Origin: Bradyrhizobium diazoefficiens
Lineage (GTDB): Bacteria; Pseudomonadota; Alphaproteobacteria; Rhizobiales; Xanthobacteraceae
Length of the DNA: 64,000 nucleotides
Reading direction: 5' to 3'
Assembly (NCBI RefSeq): GCF_018129965.1
Contig: NZ_JAFCKW010000002.1
Span: forward strand, 124,001 to 188,000
Shown here piece after piece: positions 35,400-43,311 of this stretch (the first letter of the stretch is position 1; each line of letters starts with the position of its first letter). The translations under genes and the position numbers were made by a program. Below the pieces are notes generated by a model. That model had not been told where the DNA came from. It saw nothing but the letters and a program-made list of their open reading frames with translations, and searched no databases.

Positions 35400-36809
35400 T
35401 CAGGCCGCCGGTGGCCCGTTGATGATCTGGAGCTGGGTGAATTCGGCGAGGCCTTCCTCGGCGAATTCTGTGCCGATGCCGGACTGCTTGGCACCGCCGA
35501 ACGGGATGTTGGGCGCCATGTCGAGGTGCTTGTTGATCCAGACCGTGCCGGACTCGAGCTGGGTCGCGACCTCGTGCGCCCGCTTGATGTTCGACGACCA
35601 GACCGATGCGCCGAGCCCGTAGGTCGTGGCGTTGGCGCGGCGGATTGCGTCATCCTTGTCCGAATATTTGATCAGCGGCAGCACCGGGCCGAACTGCTCC
35701 TCGTCGACCAGCTTGGAGCCTTCCTGGATGTCGCGCACGATGGTCGGCTCGATGAAATAGCCGGGCCGGTCCATCGCCGAGCCGCCGGCCACGATGTTTC
35801 CGTTCTTGCGCGCGTCCTCGAGAAATGTCTTCACCTTTTCGTACTGCATCTTGTTCTGCAGCGGTCCGAGCTTGGTGCCCTGCTTGGCGCCGTCGTCGAC
35901 CACCGTGCTCTTGGCGATGGCGACGAGCTCGTTGCAGAGCTCGTCATAGACGGATTCGTGGACATAGAGCCGCTTGATGGCGAGGCAGACCTGGCCGGAG
36001 TTCTGGAACGCGCCCTCGAAGATGCCGGGCGCGACTTTCTTCGGATCGACGTCGTCGAGCACGATGCCGGCGTCGTTGCCGCCGAGTTCGAGCGTGATGC
36101 GCTTGAGCGTCTGCGCCGCGCTCGCCATCACCTTCTGACCCGTCGCGGTCGAGCCCGTGAAGGAGATCTTGCGGATATCCGGATGCTTGGTCATCTCGCC
36201 GCCGAGATCGTTGGCGTCGGTGATGAAGTTGAGCACGCCTTGCGGCAGGATGTCCTTGACCAAATCGGCGAAACGCAGCGTCGCGAGCGGCGTGGTCGGC
36301 GCGGGCTTGACCACCAGCGTGTTGCCGGCGAGCAGCGCGGAGGGCAGCTTGAAGCTGAGGATCAGCAGCGGGTAGTTCCAGGGGATGATCGCACCGACGA
36401 CACCGAGCGGGCGGCGGTAGGCTTCGACCTTGCGGTCACCGGAATCCTCGATCACCTTCATCGGCAGGTCGAGCGAGCTCAGATAGCGGAAGAATGCGGC
36501 CATGCCGAGCACCTCGCCAGTGGCGTCGCCCATCGGCTTGCCTTGCTCGCTGGTGAGGATATGGGCGAGCTCGCCCGAATTGGCCTCGATGACGTCGGCC
36601 ATCTGGTTCACGAGCCTGCGCCGTTCCGCCATCGGGGTTGCGGCCCAGGCCGGGAAGGCGGCCTTCGCCGCGGCGACGGCCGCGTCGAGCTGCGCCTTCG
36701 AGGCGCGCGGACACTGCGCCAGGACCTCTTCGGTCGCTGGATTGAGAACCGGCATGGTCTGGTCGCCGGGCACCATCTTGCCGTCGATGAGAAGATTGTA
36801 GTCACTCAT
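35400..36809 (-). CDS. NAD(P)-dependent aldehyde dehydrogenase
   Basis: The 469-residue enzyme oxidises an aldehyde to an acid. It shows the general-base Glu in TLELGGNDAGI, the catalytic Cys in NSGQVCLAIKRLYV, the nucleotide-binding FTGSTATG and IPWNYPL. The substrate is not readable; the succinate-semialdehyde/aldehyde class is likely. It diverges from an unknown 125-aa gene across a region with two ModE-like dyads. One dyad (36848-36871) lies 39 bases before its ATG, so the gene may respond to molybdate. The enzyme itself shows no molybdenum-binding features. Confidence 0.92.
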   Translation of the reverse strand: MSDYNLLIDGKMVPGDQTMPVLNPATEEVLAQCPRASKAQLDAAVAAAKAAFPAWAATPMAERRRLVNQMADVIEANSGELAHILTSEQGKPMGDATGEVLGMAAFFRYLSSLDLPMKVIEDSGDRKVEAYRRPLGVVGAIIPWNYPLLILSFKLPSALLAGNTLVVKPAPTTPLATLRFADLVKDILPQGVLNFITDANDLGGEMTKHPDIRKISFTGSTATGQKVMASAAQTLKRITLELGGNDAGIVLDDVDPKKVAPGIFEGAFQNSGQVCLAIKRLYVHESVYDELCNELVAIAKSTVVDDGAKQGTKLGPLQNKMQYEKVKTFLEDARKNGNIVAGGSAMDRPGYFIEPTIVRDIQEGSKLVDEEQFGPVLPLIKYSDKDDAIRRANATTYGLGASVWSSNIKRAHEVATQLESGTVWINKHLDMAPNIPFGGAKQSGIGTEFAEEGLAEFTQLQIINGPPAA

Positions 36810-36847
36810 TGGCTTTGCGCTCCTTGAACAACGGGCCGTTCGGGCCT

Positions 36848-36871
36848 CGTTATATCCGTCGATATATCACG
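36848..36871. promoter_or_regulatory. ModE-type operator (Mo-box) 1
   Basis: The sequence is CGTTATAT, eight bases, then ATATCACG. The arms are complementary with one mismatch, and the arm plus spacing layout equals the E. coli modA operator (CGTTATAT-N8-ACATAACG, as I recall it). It lies 39 bases upstream of the aldehyde dehydrogenase ATG at 36809. A ModE-domain protein is encoded at 37370-37747. Confidence 0.72.
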
Positions 36872-36943
36872 ATCCGGTCGCGCGGGCCATGGCCGGTCGT
36901 TCGATCAATTCCAGAAAAGCGGGCTGGACGCCGGTCGACATAT

Positions 36944-36967
36944 CGATATATCGTGATGGATATAGCG
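36944..36967. promoter_or_regulatory. ModE-type operator (Mo-box) 2
   Basis: The sequence is CGATATAT, eight bases, then ATATAGCG: the same CGNTATAT-N8-ATATANCG dyad layout as box 1, with one mismatch between the arms. It ends 21 bases before the ATG at 36989 and would overlap an alternative ATG at 36956, which argues that the gene's start is at 36989. The box is 96 bases from box 1. Confidence 0.7.
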
Positions 36968-36988
36968 AAATGCGGACCGGAACAGGTG

Positions 36989-37366
36989 ATGGAAATCAAG
37001 GTAAGGTCGCTCACGAACTGCGCGGTGGCGGCCGATGGTGGCACGATCTCCCTGGGCTTCGAGGACGTGACGGGCAATTCTGCTGCCGTCAGCGTTTCGC
37101 TCAACCAGGTCGGCGCGCTCATCATGACGCTTCCGGGACTGCTCGAGGCGGCGCTGAAGGTCCGCTACGGCGACCAGAGCTTGCGCTATACCTATCCGCT
37201 GGCGTCCTGGGCGATCGAGCAGTCGAGCGATACATCCCGGCGCATCATCACGCTGCAGACCGAGGATGGCTTCAAGGTTCGCTTCTCGATCCCCAAGGAC
37301 GAGCAGAGCCTGCTTGGCGAAGCGCTGACCCGGCCGATGCCGGAGATGTCGGTCCGGCCGAACTGA
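36989..37366 (+). CDS. Unknown protein, 125 aa, behind a Mo-box
   Basis: I do not recognise this protein. It is predicted to be soluble and beta-rich (GGTISLGFEDVTGNSAAVSV, LRYTYPLASWAIEQ, RIITLQTEDGFKVRFSIPKD), with one amphipathic helical piece (LIMTLPGLLEAALKV). No signal peptide or cysteine pair is seen. ATG 36956 is possible but lies inside Mo-box 2, so 36989 is preferred. It is divergent from the aldehyde dehydrogenase and ends three bases from the stop of the convergent ModE-like gene, which suggests a common molybdate-related module. Confidence 0.7.
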   Translation: MEIKVRSLTNCAVAADGGTISLGFEDVTGNSAAVSVSLNQVGALIMTLPGLLEAALKVRYGDQSLRYTYPLASWAIEQSSDTSRRIITLQTEDGFKVRFSIPKDEQSLLGEALTRPMPEMSVRPN

Positions 37367-37369
37367 CGA

Positions 37370-37747
37370 CTATGAAGATTTGCGCGACCGCGCGATATCG
37401 TTCTTGAGCGCTTCCAGCTCCTTGCGCACGGCGCGTGCGGCGTCGCGCTCGATCTTGCGATAGCGCGCCACCAGCGCTTCGCCGAAAGTGGAAAGCATCG
37501 CGCCACCGCCGTTCTTGCCACCGGCCTGCGGCTCGACCGCGACCTGGCCGCAGATGCGATTGATATCGTCGACGAGATCCCAGGCCCTCTTGTAGGACAT
37601 ATCCATGGCGCGGCCTGCCGCCGAAATCGAGCCGTGCTCGCGGATCTGCTCCAAAAGCTCGATCTTGCCTGGGCCGATCCGATCCTCTCCGTCGAGGTCG
37701 ATGCGAAGGCTGAGCTGGGGCAGCGATTTGGCGCTCGCGCGCGACAT
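37370..37747 (-). CDS. ModE-family winged-helix regulator without molbindin domain
   Basis: The 125-residue protein matches the DNA-binding half of ModE: IELLEQIREHGSISAAGRA, then MSYKRAWDLVDDIN (ModE SYK-AWD helix) and GGKNGGGAMLSTFGEALVA (the wing). The C-terminal Mop/TOBE molybdate-binding domains of E. coli ModE are absent; the protein ends in a basic helix (RKELEALKNDIARSRKSS). The ATG is at 37747. It converges on the unknown 125-aa gene. It is a strong candidate to bind the two Mo-boxes at 36848 and 36944, but without Mop domains it may not sense molybdate itself. Confidence 0.92.
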   Translation of the reverse strand: MSRASAKSLPQLSLRIDLDGEDRIGPGKIELLEQIREHGSISAAGRAMDMSYKRAWDLVDDINRICGQVAVEPQAGGKNGGGAMLSTFGEALVARYRKIERDAARAVRKELEALKNDIARSRKSS

Positions 37748-38155
37748 GATGTTGTCTCTTGGCCGGTTACGCGCGAGAGTGCCATTCTTGCCCGCCGCCG
37801 ACAAGGTGAGAGCGCCGGATATCCAGCACGGATCAGGCGCCGGCTGTGACAGGATCAGATGCGGTTGAAGATCAGCTTGAGAAAGCCGACGAAAGTCGGT
37901 CGCTGCCGATAGTGCCCGTAGCGCGCGTCCCATCGGCCCGAAGCTCGGCGATGCGTGGATCCGGCCTGCCGAACGGCGTCTCCGCGACGGAGGCGACGAA
38001 ATGGTTGATCGAGAGGTTGCCGACCTCTTCTTTTCGCTAAAATTCTCGGCAATCGGTTCGGCGGGTAAAAACCCTCCCGACAAGTCCTGCCGCGCATTAA
38101 ACCTGGAGTTTGGAACCGACGTGCATCCTGCCCGCAAAAGCATGGGGGCATCGGC
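37748..38155. other. Gene-free region upstream of the ModE-like gene
   Basis: This 408-base stretch has no supported gene; long frames across it are biased to Arg/Ser/Pro and look like noise. It must contain the promoters of the ModE-like gene (minus strand) and of the small membrane gene at 38156 (plus strand). No CGNTATAT-N8-ATATANCG dyad was seen here, so autoregulation through a Mo-box is not suggested. Confidence 0.4.
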
Positions 38156-38419
38156 ATGTCAGTTTTGAGGGAGATCGTCGTTGCGGTTGCGGGAGTCTAT
38201 GCGCTCCTGTTCGTGTGCGACACGTTGTTCGGGGTCGGCGAGGCGCGTTTCGACGATGCCTATTACAGCGCCAGCTATTACGCGCCGCGGCCGAAGGAGT
38301 TTTCCTTCGCCGGCGACACGCCGCCGGCGGTCCGCGTCAGCGAGGCCTTCGCGCAATTCGCGCCGGGCGAGGCCAGGCCGAACAGGCGCTACTCGTCGCT
38401 GACGACGATCATCCGTTAA
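38156..38419 (+). CDS. Small membrane-anchored protein, 87 aa, unknown
   Basis: The frame encodes a short N-terminal membrane helix (IVVAVAGVYALLFVCDTLFG) and a hydrophilic tail of about 60 residues with aromatic runs (DDAYYSASYYAPRPKEFSF) and Pro/Ala/Arg-rich sequence. It is short and has no recognised family. It could be exported and tethered by its N-terminal helix. Confidence 0.6.
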   Translation: MSVLREIVVAVAGVYALLFVCDTLFGVGEARFDDAYYSASYYAPRPKEFSFAGDTPPAVRVSEAFAQFAPGEARPNRRYSSLTTIIR

Positions 38420-38426
38420 CGGCGCC

Positions 38427-39323
38427 TCACTCCCCCTGGATCCATTCCGCCACGCCGCGCCACAGCGTGTCGCGGTGTTCAGGGCGGAAGAAGCCGAAAT
38501 GGCCGATCGCCTTGGCGCCGACGTCGGACGGCGACACCGTCAACACCTCCGGCTTGATGGCGGTGAATCCGCTCGCGAGCAGCTCGACCGCGGGCCGCGT
38601 CGCCCAGGGATCGTCGGAGAAGCAAAGCGCGCGCATCTCGCCTTTGAATTTTGCGAAATTGTCCAGCGCGGGCAGCTTTGAATCGAAGAGATAGCGGGGG
38701 CTCGAGACCCACTCGGCCCATTCCAGGAAGACGCCCTTGGGCAGATCCTCGCCGATGCCGGCCCAGCCCGGCGCATAGCCGAGCGCGTGGGCGAGCGGCA
38801 CGCCAACGAGGTTCATGAAGGCAAAGACACGGTATTTTTCCGGCGGCGTCATCAGCCGCCAGGTCGCGGCCTGTGACGCGACGAACGCGGCGCGCGATAT
38901 TTCACTGTTGTTCGCGATCAGCCCGAGCGCCTGGCCGCCGAAGGAATGGCCGACATAGGTCAGAGGCAGGGTGTGGTAGCGCTCGCGCATCCAGCTCACC
39001 GCGGCGGTGACATCCAGCGCGGCCCAGTCCGACATCGAGGCCTTGAAGCCGATCAGCGATTTCGGCTGGTTGTAGCCGACCATCGCCGGCTGGCGTGAGC
39101 CGCCGATGCCGCGATAGTCGTAAGTGAGGACCGCGCAGCCGCGATGGGCCAGGTAGGAGGCAAAGCCGCGATAGATTTTTCGCGGGACGGCGGTTGCCGA
39201 ATTGATCAGCACGGCATGGCGCTTGGCGCCGCGCGGCAGGAACAGGGTGCCGGTCAGCACGTACCCGTCGGTCGCGGGAAAGCTGATCTCGTCGATGAAT
39301 ACGTCGTCCGGTGCGGCATCCAT
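38427..39323 (-). CDS. Alpha/beta hydrolase
   Basis: This 298-residue enzyme has the alpha/beta-hydrolase fold. Features are the oxyanion region (VLINSATAVPRKIYRGFASY), YDYRGIGGSRQPA, the nucleophile elbow YVGHSFGGQALG (Ser in GHSFGG) and late residues around DVGAKAIGHFGFFRPEHRD (catalytic His). It resembles the serine-aminopeptidase-like S33 hydrolase group. The ATG at 39323 is preferred to 39461. The substrate is unknown. It diverges from the DAHP synthase gene. Confidence 0.88.
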   Translation of the reverse strand: MDAAPDDVFIDEISFPATDGYVLTGTLFLPRGAKRHAVLINSATAVPRKIYRGFASYLAHRGCAVLTYDYRGIGGSRQPAMVGYNQPKSLIGFKASMSDWAALDVTAAVSWMRERYHTLPLTYVGHSFGGQALGLIANNSEISRAAFVASQAATWRLMTPPEKYRVFAFMNLVGVPLAHALGYAPGWAGIGEDLPKGVFLEWAEWVSSPRYLFDSKLPALDNFAKFKGEMRALCFSDDPWATRPAVELLASGFTAIKPEVLTVSPSDVGAKAIGHFGFFRPEHRDTLWRGVAEWIQGE

Positions 39324-39504
39324 GGGGAGGGGGTGTGCTGCCAGTTTCGTCTGCGGCCGCCAGCAAATGCGAATTCGGCTTTCCCCGCAAGGGTTTGCAG
39401 TGCGAAATGGATTTACAACTGGCGGGCCGGGGTCAGCCTGTGTATAAGGCGGCCCTCGCAACCCACAGATCAGGTTGTGTTTTTTGCTTCACGGAGAGAT
39501 TGCG

Positions 39505-40893
39505 ATGTCCGAGCGGTGGACGCCCGAGTCCTGGCGCAGCAAGCCGGTGCAACAGGTGCCCGACTATCCCGACGCCAAGGCGTTGGCCGACGTCGAGGCG
39601 CAGCTTGCGACCTTTCCGCCGCTGGTGTTCGCGGGCGAGGCACGCAATCTGAAGAAGGCGCTGGCGCGCGTGGCGGCCGGCGAGGCCTTCCTGCTGCAGG
39701 GCGGTGATTGCGCCGAGAGCTTCGCCGAGCACGGCGCCAACAATATCCGCGACTTCTTCCGCGTGTTGCTGCAGATGGCGGTGGTGCTCACTTACGCCGG
39801 CGCGGTCCCCGTGGTGAAGGTCGGCCGTATCGCCGGCCAGTTTGCAAAGCCGCGTTCGTCGCCGACCGAGAAGATCGATGGTGTGGAGCTGCCGAGCTAT
39901 CGCGGCGACATCGTCAACGACATCGCTTTCACCAGGGAAGCCCGCGTGCCGGATCCGCAGCGCCAGCTGATGGCTTACCGCCAGTCGGCCGCGACGCTGA
40001 ACCTGCTCCGCGCGTTCGCGACCGGCGGCTACGCCAATCTCGGCAGCGTGCATGAGTGGATGCTCGGCTTCCTCAAGGATTCGCCGCAGTCCCGTCGCTA
40101 CAAGGAACTGGCCGACCGCATCTCGGACGCGCTGAATTTCATGCGCGCCTGCGGCCTCGATCTGGAGAGCCATCCGGAGCTGCGCGCCACCGATTTCTAC
40201 ACCAGCCACGAGGCGCTGCTGCTCGGCTACGAGCAGGCCATGACCCGCGTCGATTCCACCACCGGCGACTGGTACGCGACCTCGGGCCACATGATCTGGA
40301 TCGGCGACCGCACCCGCCAGCTCGACCACGGCCATGTCGAATATTTCCGCGGCATCAAGAACCCGATCGGCTTGAAGTGCGGCCCGTCGCTCAAGCCCGA
40401 CGAACTGCTCAAGCTGATCGACGTGCTCAATCCGGACAACGAGCCGGGTCGGCTGACGCTGATCAGCCGGTTCGGCTCCGACAAGGTCGCCGACCACCTG
40501 CCGGGTCTGATCCGCGCCGTGAAGCGCGAGGGCAGGGTGGTGGTCTGGTCGTGCGATCCGATGCACGGCAACACCATCACATCCACGTCGGGCTACAAGA
40601 CGCGGCCGTTCGACCGCGTCCTGTCGGAGGTGAAGTCCTTTTTCACCATCCACGCTGCGGAAGGCACCCATGCCGGCGGCGTGCATCTGGAAATGACCGG
40701 CCAGGACGTCACCGAGTGCATCGGCGGCGCCCGCGCCATTACCGATGAGGATCTCAACGACCGTTATCACACGGTCTGCGATCCTCGGCTCAACGCCGAG
40801 CAATCCATCGACATGGCTTTCCTCGTCGCCGAGCTCCTCAAGCAGGAGCGCGTCGGCAAGGCCAGGCCGATGCCGGTCGCAGCGGGACTCTAG
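39505..40893 (+). CDS. aroG: DAHP synthase, class II (first step of the shikimate pathway)
   Basis: The 462-residue enzyme condenses phosphoenolpyruvate and erythrose-4-phosphate. It is class II (plant-like), as in many alphaproteobacteria: [41 protein letters not shown] and [18 protein letters not shown] carry the metal and substrate residues. The ATG at 39505 follows GGAGAG. The gene for diacylglycerol kinase starts three bases after its stop. Confidence 0.95.
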   Translation: MSERWTPESWRSKPVQQVPDYPDAKALADVEAQLATFPPLVFAGEARNLKKALARVAAGEAFLLQGGDCAESFAEHGANNIRDFFRVLLQMAVVLTYAGAVPVVKVGRIAGQFAKPRSSPTEKIDGVELPSYRGDIVNDIAFTREARVPDPQRQLMAYRQSAATLNLLRAFATGGYANLGSVHEWMLGFLKDSPQSRRYKELADRISDALNFMRACGLDLESHPELRATDFYTSHEALLLGYEQAMTRVDSTTGDWYATSGHMIWIGDRTRQLDHGHVEYFRGIKNPIGLKCGPSLKPDELLKLIDVLNPDNEPGRLTLISRFGSDKVADHLPGLIRAVKREGRVVVWSCDPMHGNTITSTSGYKTRPFDRVLSEVKSFFTIHAAEGTHAGGVHLEMTGQDVTECIGGARAITDEDLNDRYHTVCDPRLNAEQSIDMAFLVAELLKQERVGKARPMPVAAGL

Positions 40894-40896
40894 ACC

Positions 40897-41250
40897 TTGC
40901 TGCGGATCTGGAAGGCCACGATCAATTCCCGCAACGGCATGGCCTTTGCGTTCCGTTCGGAGCAGGCCGTCCGCGAGGAGGTCTTCGCGCTGTTCCTGTC
41001 ACTGCCGCTCGCCTGGTTCGTCGGATCGACGGCAACGCGAGCGGTCGAACTGGTGTGTTCGGTTGCGTTCGTGCTGGTGGTCGAGCTGCTCAACACCGCG
41101 ATCGAGAAGCTGGCCGACCGGCTGACCCTGGATCACGACAAGCAGATCGGCCGGGTCAAGGACATGGGCTCGGCCGCGGTCGGCGTCGCGCTCCTGATGG
41201 CCGGCGCGTTCTGGATCCTTGCCATCGTCGAACGATTGGGTTTGGTCTAG
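40897..41250 (+). CDS. dgkA: Diacylglycerol kinase (DgkA family)
   Basis: DgkA phosphorylates diacylglycerol made during membrane-derived glucan or lipid turnover. The 117-residue protein has three membrane helices with the family motifs VVELLNTAIEKLADR and KDMGSAAVGVALL. Start is TTG at 40897, three bases after the DAHP synthase stop, so translation is probably coupled. It is slightly shorter than E. coli DgkA (about 122 residues). Confidence 0.92.
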   Translation: MLRIWKATINSRNGMAFAFRSEQAVREEVFALFLSLPLAWFVGSTATRAVELVCSVAFVLVVELLNTAIEKLADRLTLDHDKQIGRVKDMGSAAVGVALLMAGAFWILAIVERLGLV

Positions 41251-41277
41251 CGCGCATCGCGCTTGAGATTGTTGTTT

Positions 41278-41326
41278 GAGCATGATCTTGCCGGAAAACC
41301 GCTTCACACTTTTCCGGATCATGCTC
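41278..41326. repeat. Rhizobial palindromic repeat in front of nadE
   Basis: Outer arms GAGCATGATC (41278-41287) and GATCATGCTC (41317-41326) are perfect complements, and inner arms CCGGAAAA (41291-41298) and TTTTCCGG (41310-41317) add a second stem around an 11-base loop. This is a common rhizobial element. Here it ends 20 bases upstream of the nadE ATG and may influence its mRNA. Confidence 0.85.
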
Positions 41327-41345
41327 TGATCGGAGCGCGGCGGCC

Positions 41346-43103
41346 ATGACCGAACGTCTCGACGCATTCGCGGTCACGCTCGCCCAGCTCAATCCGACCA
41401 TGGGCGACATCGAGGGCAATGCGGCCAAGGTCCGGACCGCGCGCGCGCAGGCGATTGCCGATGGCGCCGATCTCGTGCTGTTTCCGGAATTGTTCATCGC
41501 GGGCTATCCGCCGGAAGATCTGGTGCAGAAGCCGGCCTTCCAGGCCGCCTGCCGCGCCGCGATCGAAAGCCTCGCGCGCGAGACTGCCGATGGCGGGCCG
41601 GCCATGCTGGTCGGCACGCCCTGGGTCGATGACGGCAAGCTCTACAATGCCTGTGCGCTGCTCGACGGCGGCCGGATCGCGAGCCTGCGCTTCAAGTGCA
41701 ATCTGCCGAATTACGGAGTGTTCGACGAGAAGCGGCTGTTCGCGCGCGGCCCCGCGGCCGGCCCCGTCACCGTGCGCGGCGTGCGAATCGGCGTGCCGAT
41801 CTGCGAGGACATCTGGCTCGAGCAGTCCGACGACTACGAGAACGTGATCGAGACTTTGGCCGAGACCGGCGCCGAGATCATCCTGGTGCCGAACGGCTCG
41901 CCCTACGCCCGCGACAAGAACGACGCGCGTCTGTCTGTGGCCGTGGCCCGGGTGACGGAGAGCGGGCTGCCGCTGGTCTATCTCAACCAGGTCTGCGGCC
42001 AGGACGAGCTGGTGTTCGACGGCGCCTCGTTCGCGCTCAACGGCGATCTGTCGCTCGCCGCGCAATTGCCAGCCTTCGCGGAGAACGTCACCACGCTGCG
42101 CTTTACGCGCAACGGCGACGACTGGCGCTGTGCGGGACCGGTTGCGCAACTGCCTGAGGGCGACTACGCCGACTACGCTGCCTGCGTCCTCGGCCTGCGC
42201 GACTACGTCGCCAAGAACGGTTTTCCCGGCGTGCTGCTCGGCATTTCCGGCGGCATCGACTCCGCACTTTGCGCCGCGATCGCGGTCGACGCGCTCGGCG
42301 CCGATCAGGTCCACGGCGTGATGCTGCCTTATCGCTACACCGCCGCCCACTCGATCGCGGACGCCGGCGAACTCGCCGGCCGTCTTCGCATCCGCTACGA
42401 GGTGCTGCCGATCATGGAAGCCGTGACCGGCTTCGAAACAATTCTGTCCGGCGTCTTCAAGAACCTGCCGCCCGACATCACCGAGGAGAATCTCCAGGCC
42501 CGCACCCGCGGCACGTTGCTGATGGCGATCTCCAACAAGACCGGCCTGATGCTGGTGACGACAGGCAACAAGTCGGAAATGTCGGTCGGCTACGCCACGC
42601 TCTATGGCGACATGAACGGCGGCTTCAATCCGATCAAGGACATCTACAAGACGCAGGTGTTCCGGCTGGCCGCATTGCGCAACGCCTGGAAGCCGGATGG
42701 CGCGCGCGGGCCCACGGGCGCGGTCATTCCGCCCGACATCATTACGCGCCCGCCGACGGCGGAGCTGCGCGAGAACCAGAGCGATCAGGATTCGCTGCCG
42801 CCTTATGAGGTGCTCGATGGTATCCTGCAGCGTCTCATCGAAGGCGAGGAGCCGCTCGACCGGATCATCGCGGCGGGCTTCGACCGCGAGACGGTGGCCC
42901 GCATCGACCATCTCCTCAATGTCGCCGAATACAAGCGCCGCCAAGCCGCGCCGGGCGTGAAGGTGACGGCCAGGAATTTCGGCCGCGATCGCCGCTATCC
43001 CATCACCAACCGCTTTCGCGACAAAGGTGAGCAGCTGCCGGCGGCAGACGAGACGCTGGTGTCGCGTGGGAGCCGCGCCTCGATCGACGCGTTCGAGGGG
43101 TAG
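41346..43103 (+). CDS. nadE: NAD+ synthase, glutamine-hydrolysing
   Basis: The 585-residue enzyme makes NAD+ from nicotinate adenine dinucleotide. The N-terminal nitrilase domain has the Glu (LFPELFIAGY), Lys (FKCNLPNYGVFDEKR) and Cys (GVPICEDIW) of the catalytic triad for glutamine hydrolysis. The C-terminal synthetase has the ATP-loop LGISGGIDSALCAA and the NAD-synthetase motifs near GNKSEMSVGYATLYGDM. The ATG is at 41346, shortly after the palindromic repeat. Confidence 0.95.
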   Translation: MTERLDAFAVTLAQLNPTMGDIEGNAAKVRTARAQAIADGADLVLFPELFIAGYPPEDLVQKPAFQAACRAAIESLARETADGGPAMLVGTPWVDDGKLYNACALLDGGRIASLRFKCNLPNYGVFDEKRLFARGPAAGPVTVRGVRIGVPICEDIWLEQSDDYENVIETLAETGAEIILVPNGSPYARDKNDARLSVAVARVTESGLPLVYLNQVCGQDELVFDGASFALNGDLSLAAQLPAFAENVTTLRFTRNGDDWRCAGPVAQLPEGDYADYAACVLGLRDYVAKNGFPGVLLGISGGIDSALCAAIAVDALGADQVHGVMLPYRYTAAHSIADAGELAGRLRIRYEVLPIMEAVTGFETILSGVFKNLPPDITEENLQARTRGTLLMAISNKTGLMLVTTGNKSEMSVGYATLYGDMNGGFNPIKDIYKTQVFRLAALRNAWKPDGARGPTGAVIPPDIITRPPTAELRENQSDQDSLPPYEVLDGILQRLIEGEEPLDRIIAAGFDRETVARIDHLLNVAEYKRRQAAPGVKVTARNFGRDRRYPITNRFRDKGEQLPAADETLVSRGSRASIDAFEG

Positions 43104-43151
43104 GGTTAGCTTTTCGCTTCCGTATCCGCGAGCGAGATAGGCGTCATTGTG

Positions 43152-43302
43152 CCCTCGCCCCTTGCGGGAGAGGGCAGCACTGCCGTCGAAACGAACTCAT
43201 TCGGGTGAGGGGTTCTATCCACGCACTCATTTGGACATGTGAGCGCGGACAGAACCCCTCATCCGGCGCTTGGCGCCACCTTCTCCCGTAAGGGGAGAAG
43301 GG
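43152..43302. repeat. Rhizobial intergenic repeat, copy 2
   Basis: This element shares the block CCCCTCATCCGGCGCTT, then -S-GCGCCACCTTCTCCC, with the element at 14409-14560, and its ends (CCCTCGCCCCTTGCGGGAG and CCCGTAAGGGGAGAAGG) are inverted complements. It fills the gap between convergent nadE and the DUF2865 gene. Confidence 0.85.
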
Positions 43303-43311
43303 AACCAAAGC

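Noticed and set aside
35526..36827. A 433-codon plus-strand frame opposite the aldehyde dehydrogenase
   Set aside because: It is antisense to an enzyme with catalytic Cys and Glu motifs and has a biased composition.
37855..38157. A 100-codon minus-strand frame upstream of the ModE-like gene
   Set aside because: Composition (Arg, Pro, Gly) and lack of a start signal suggest non-coding sequence.
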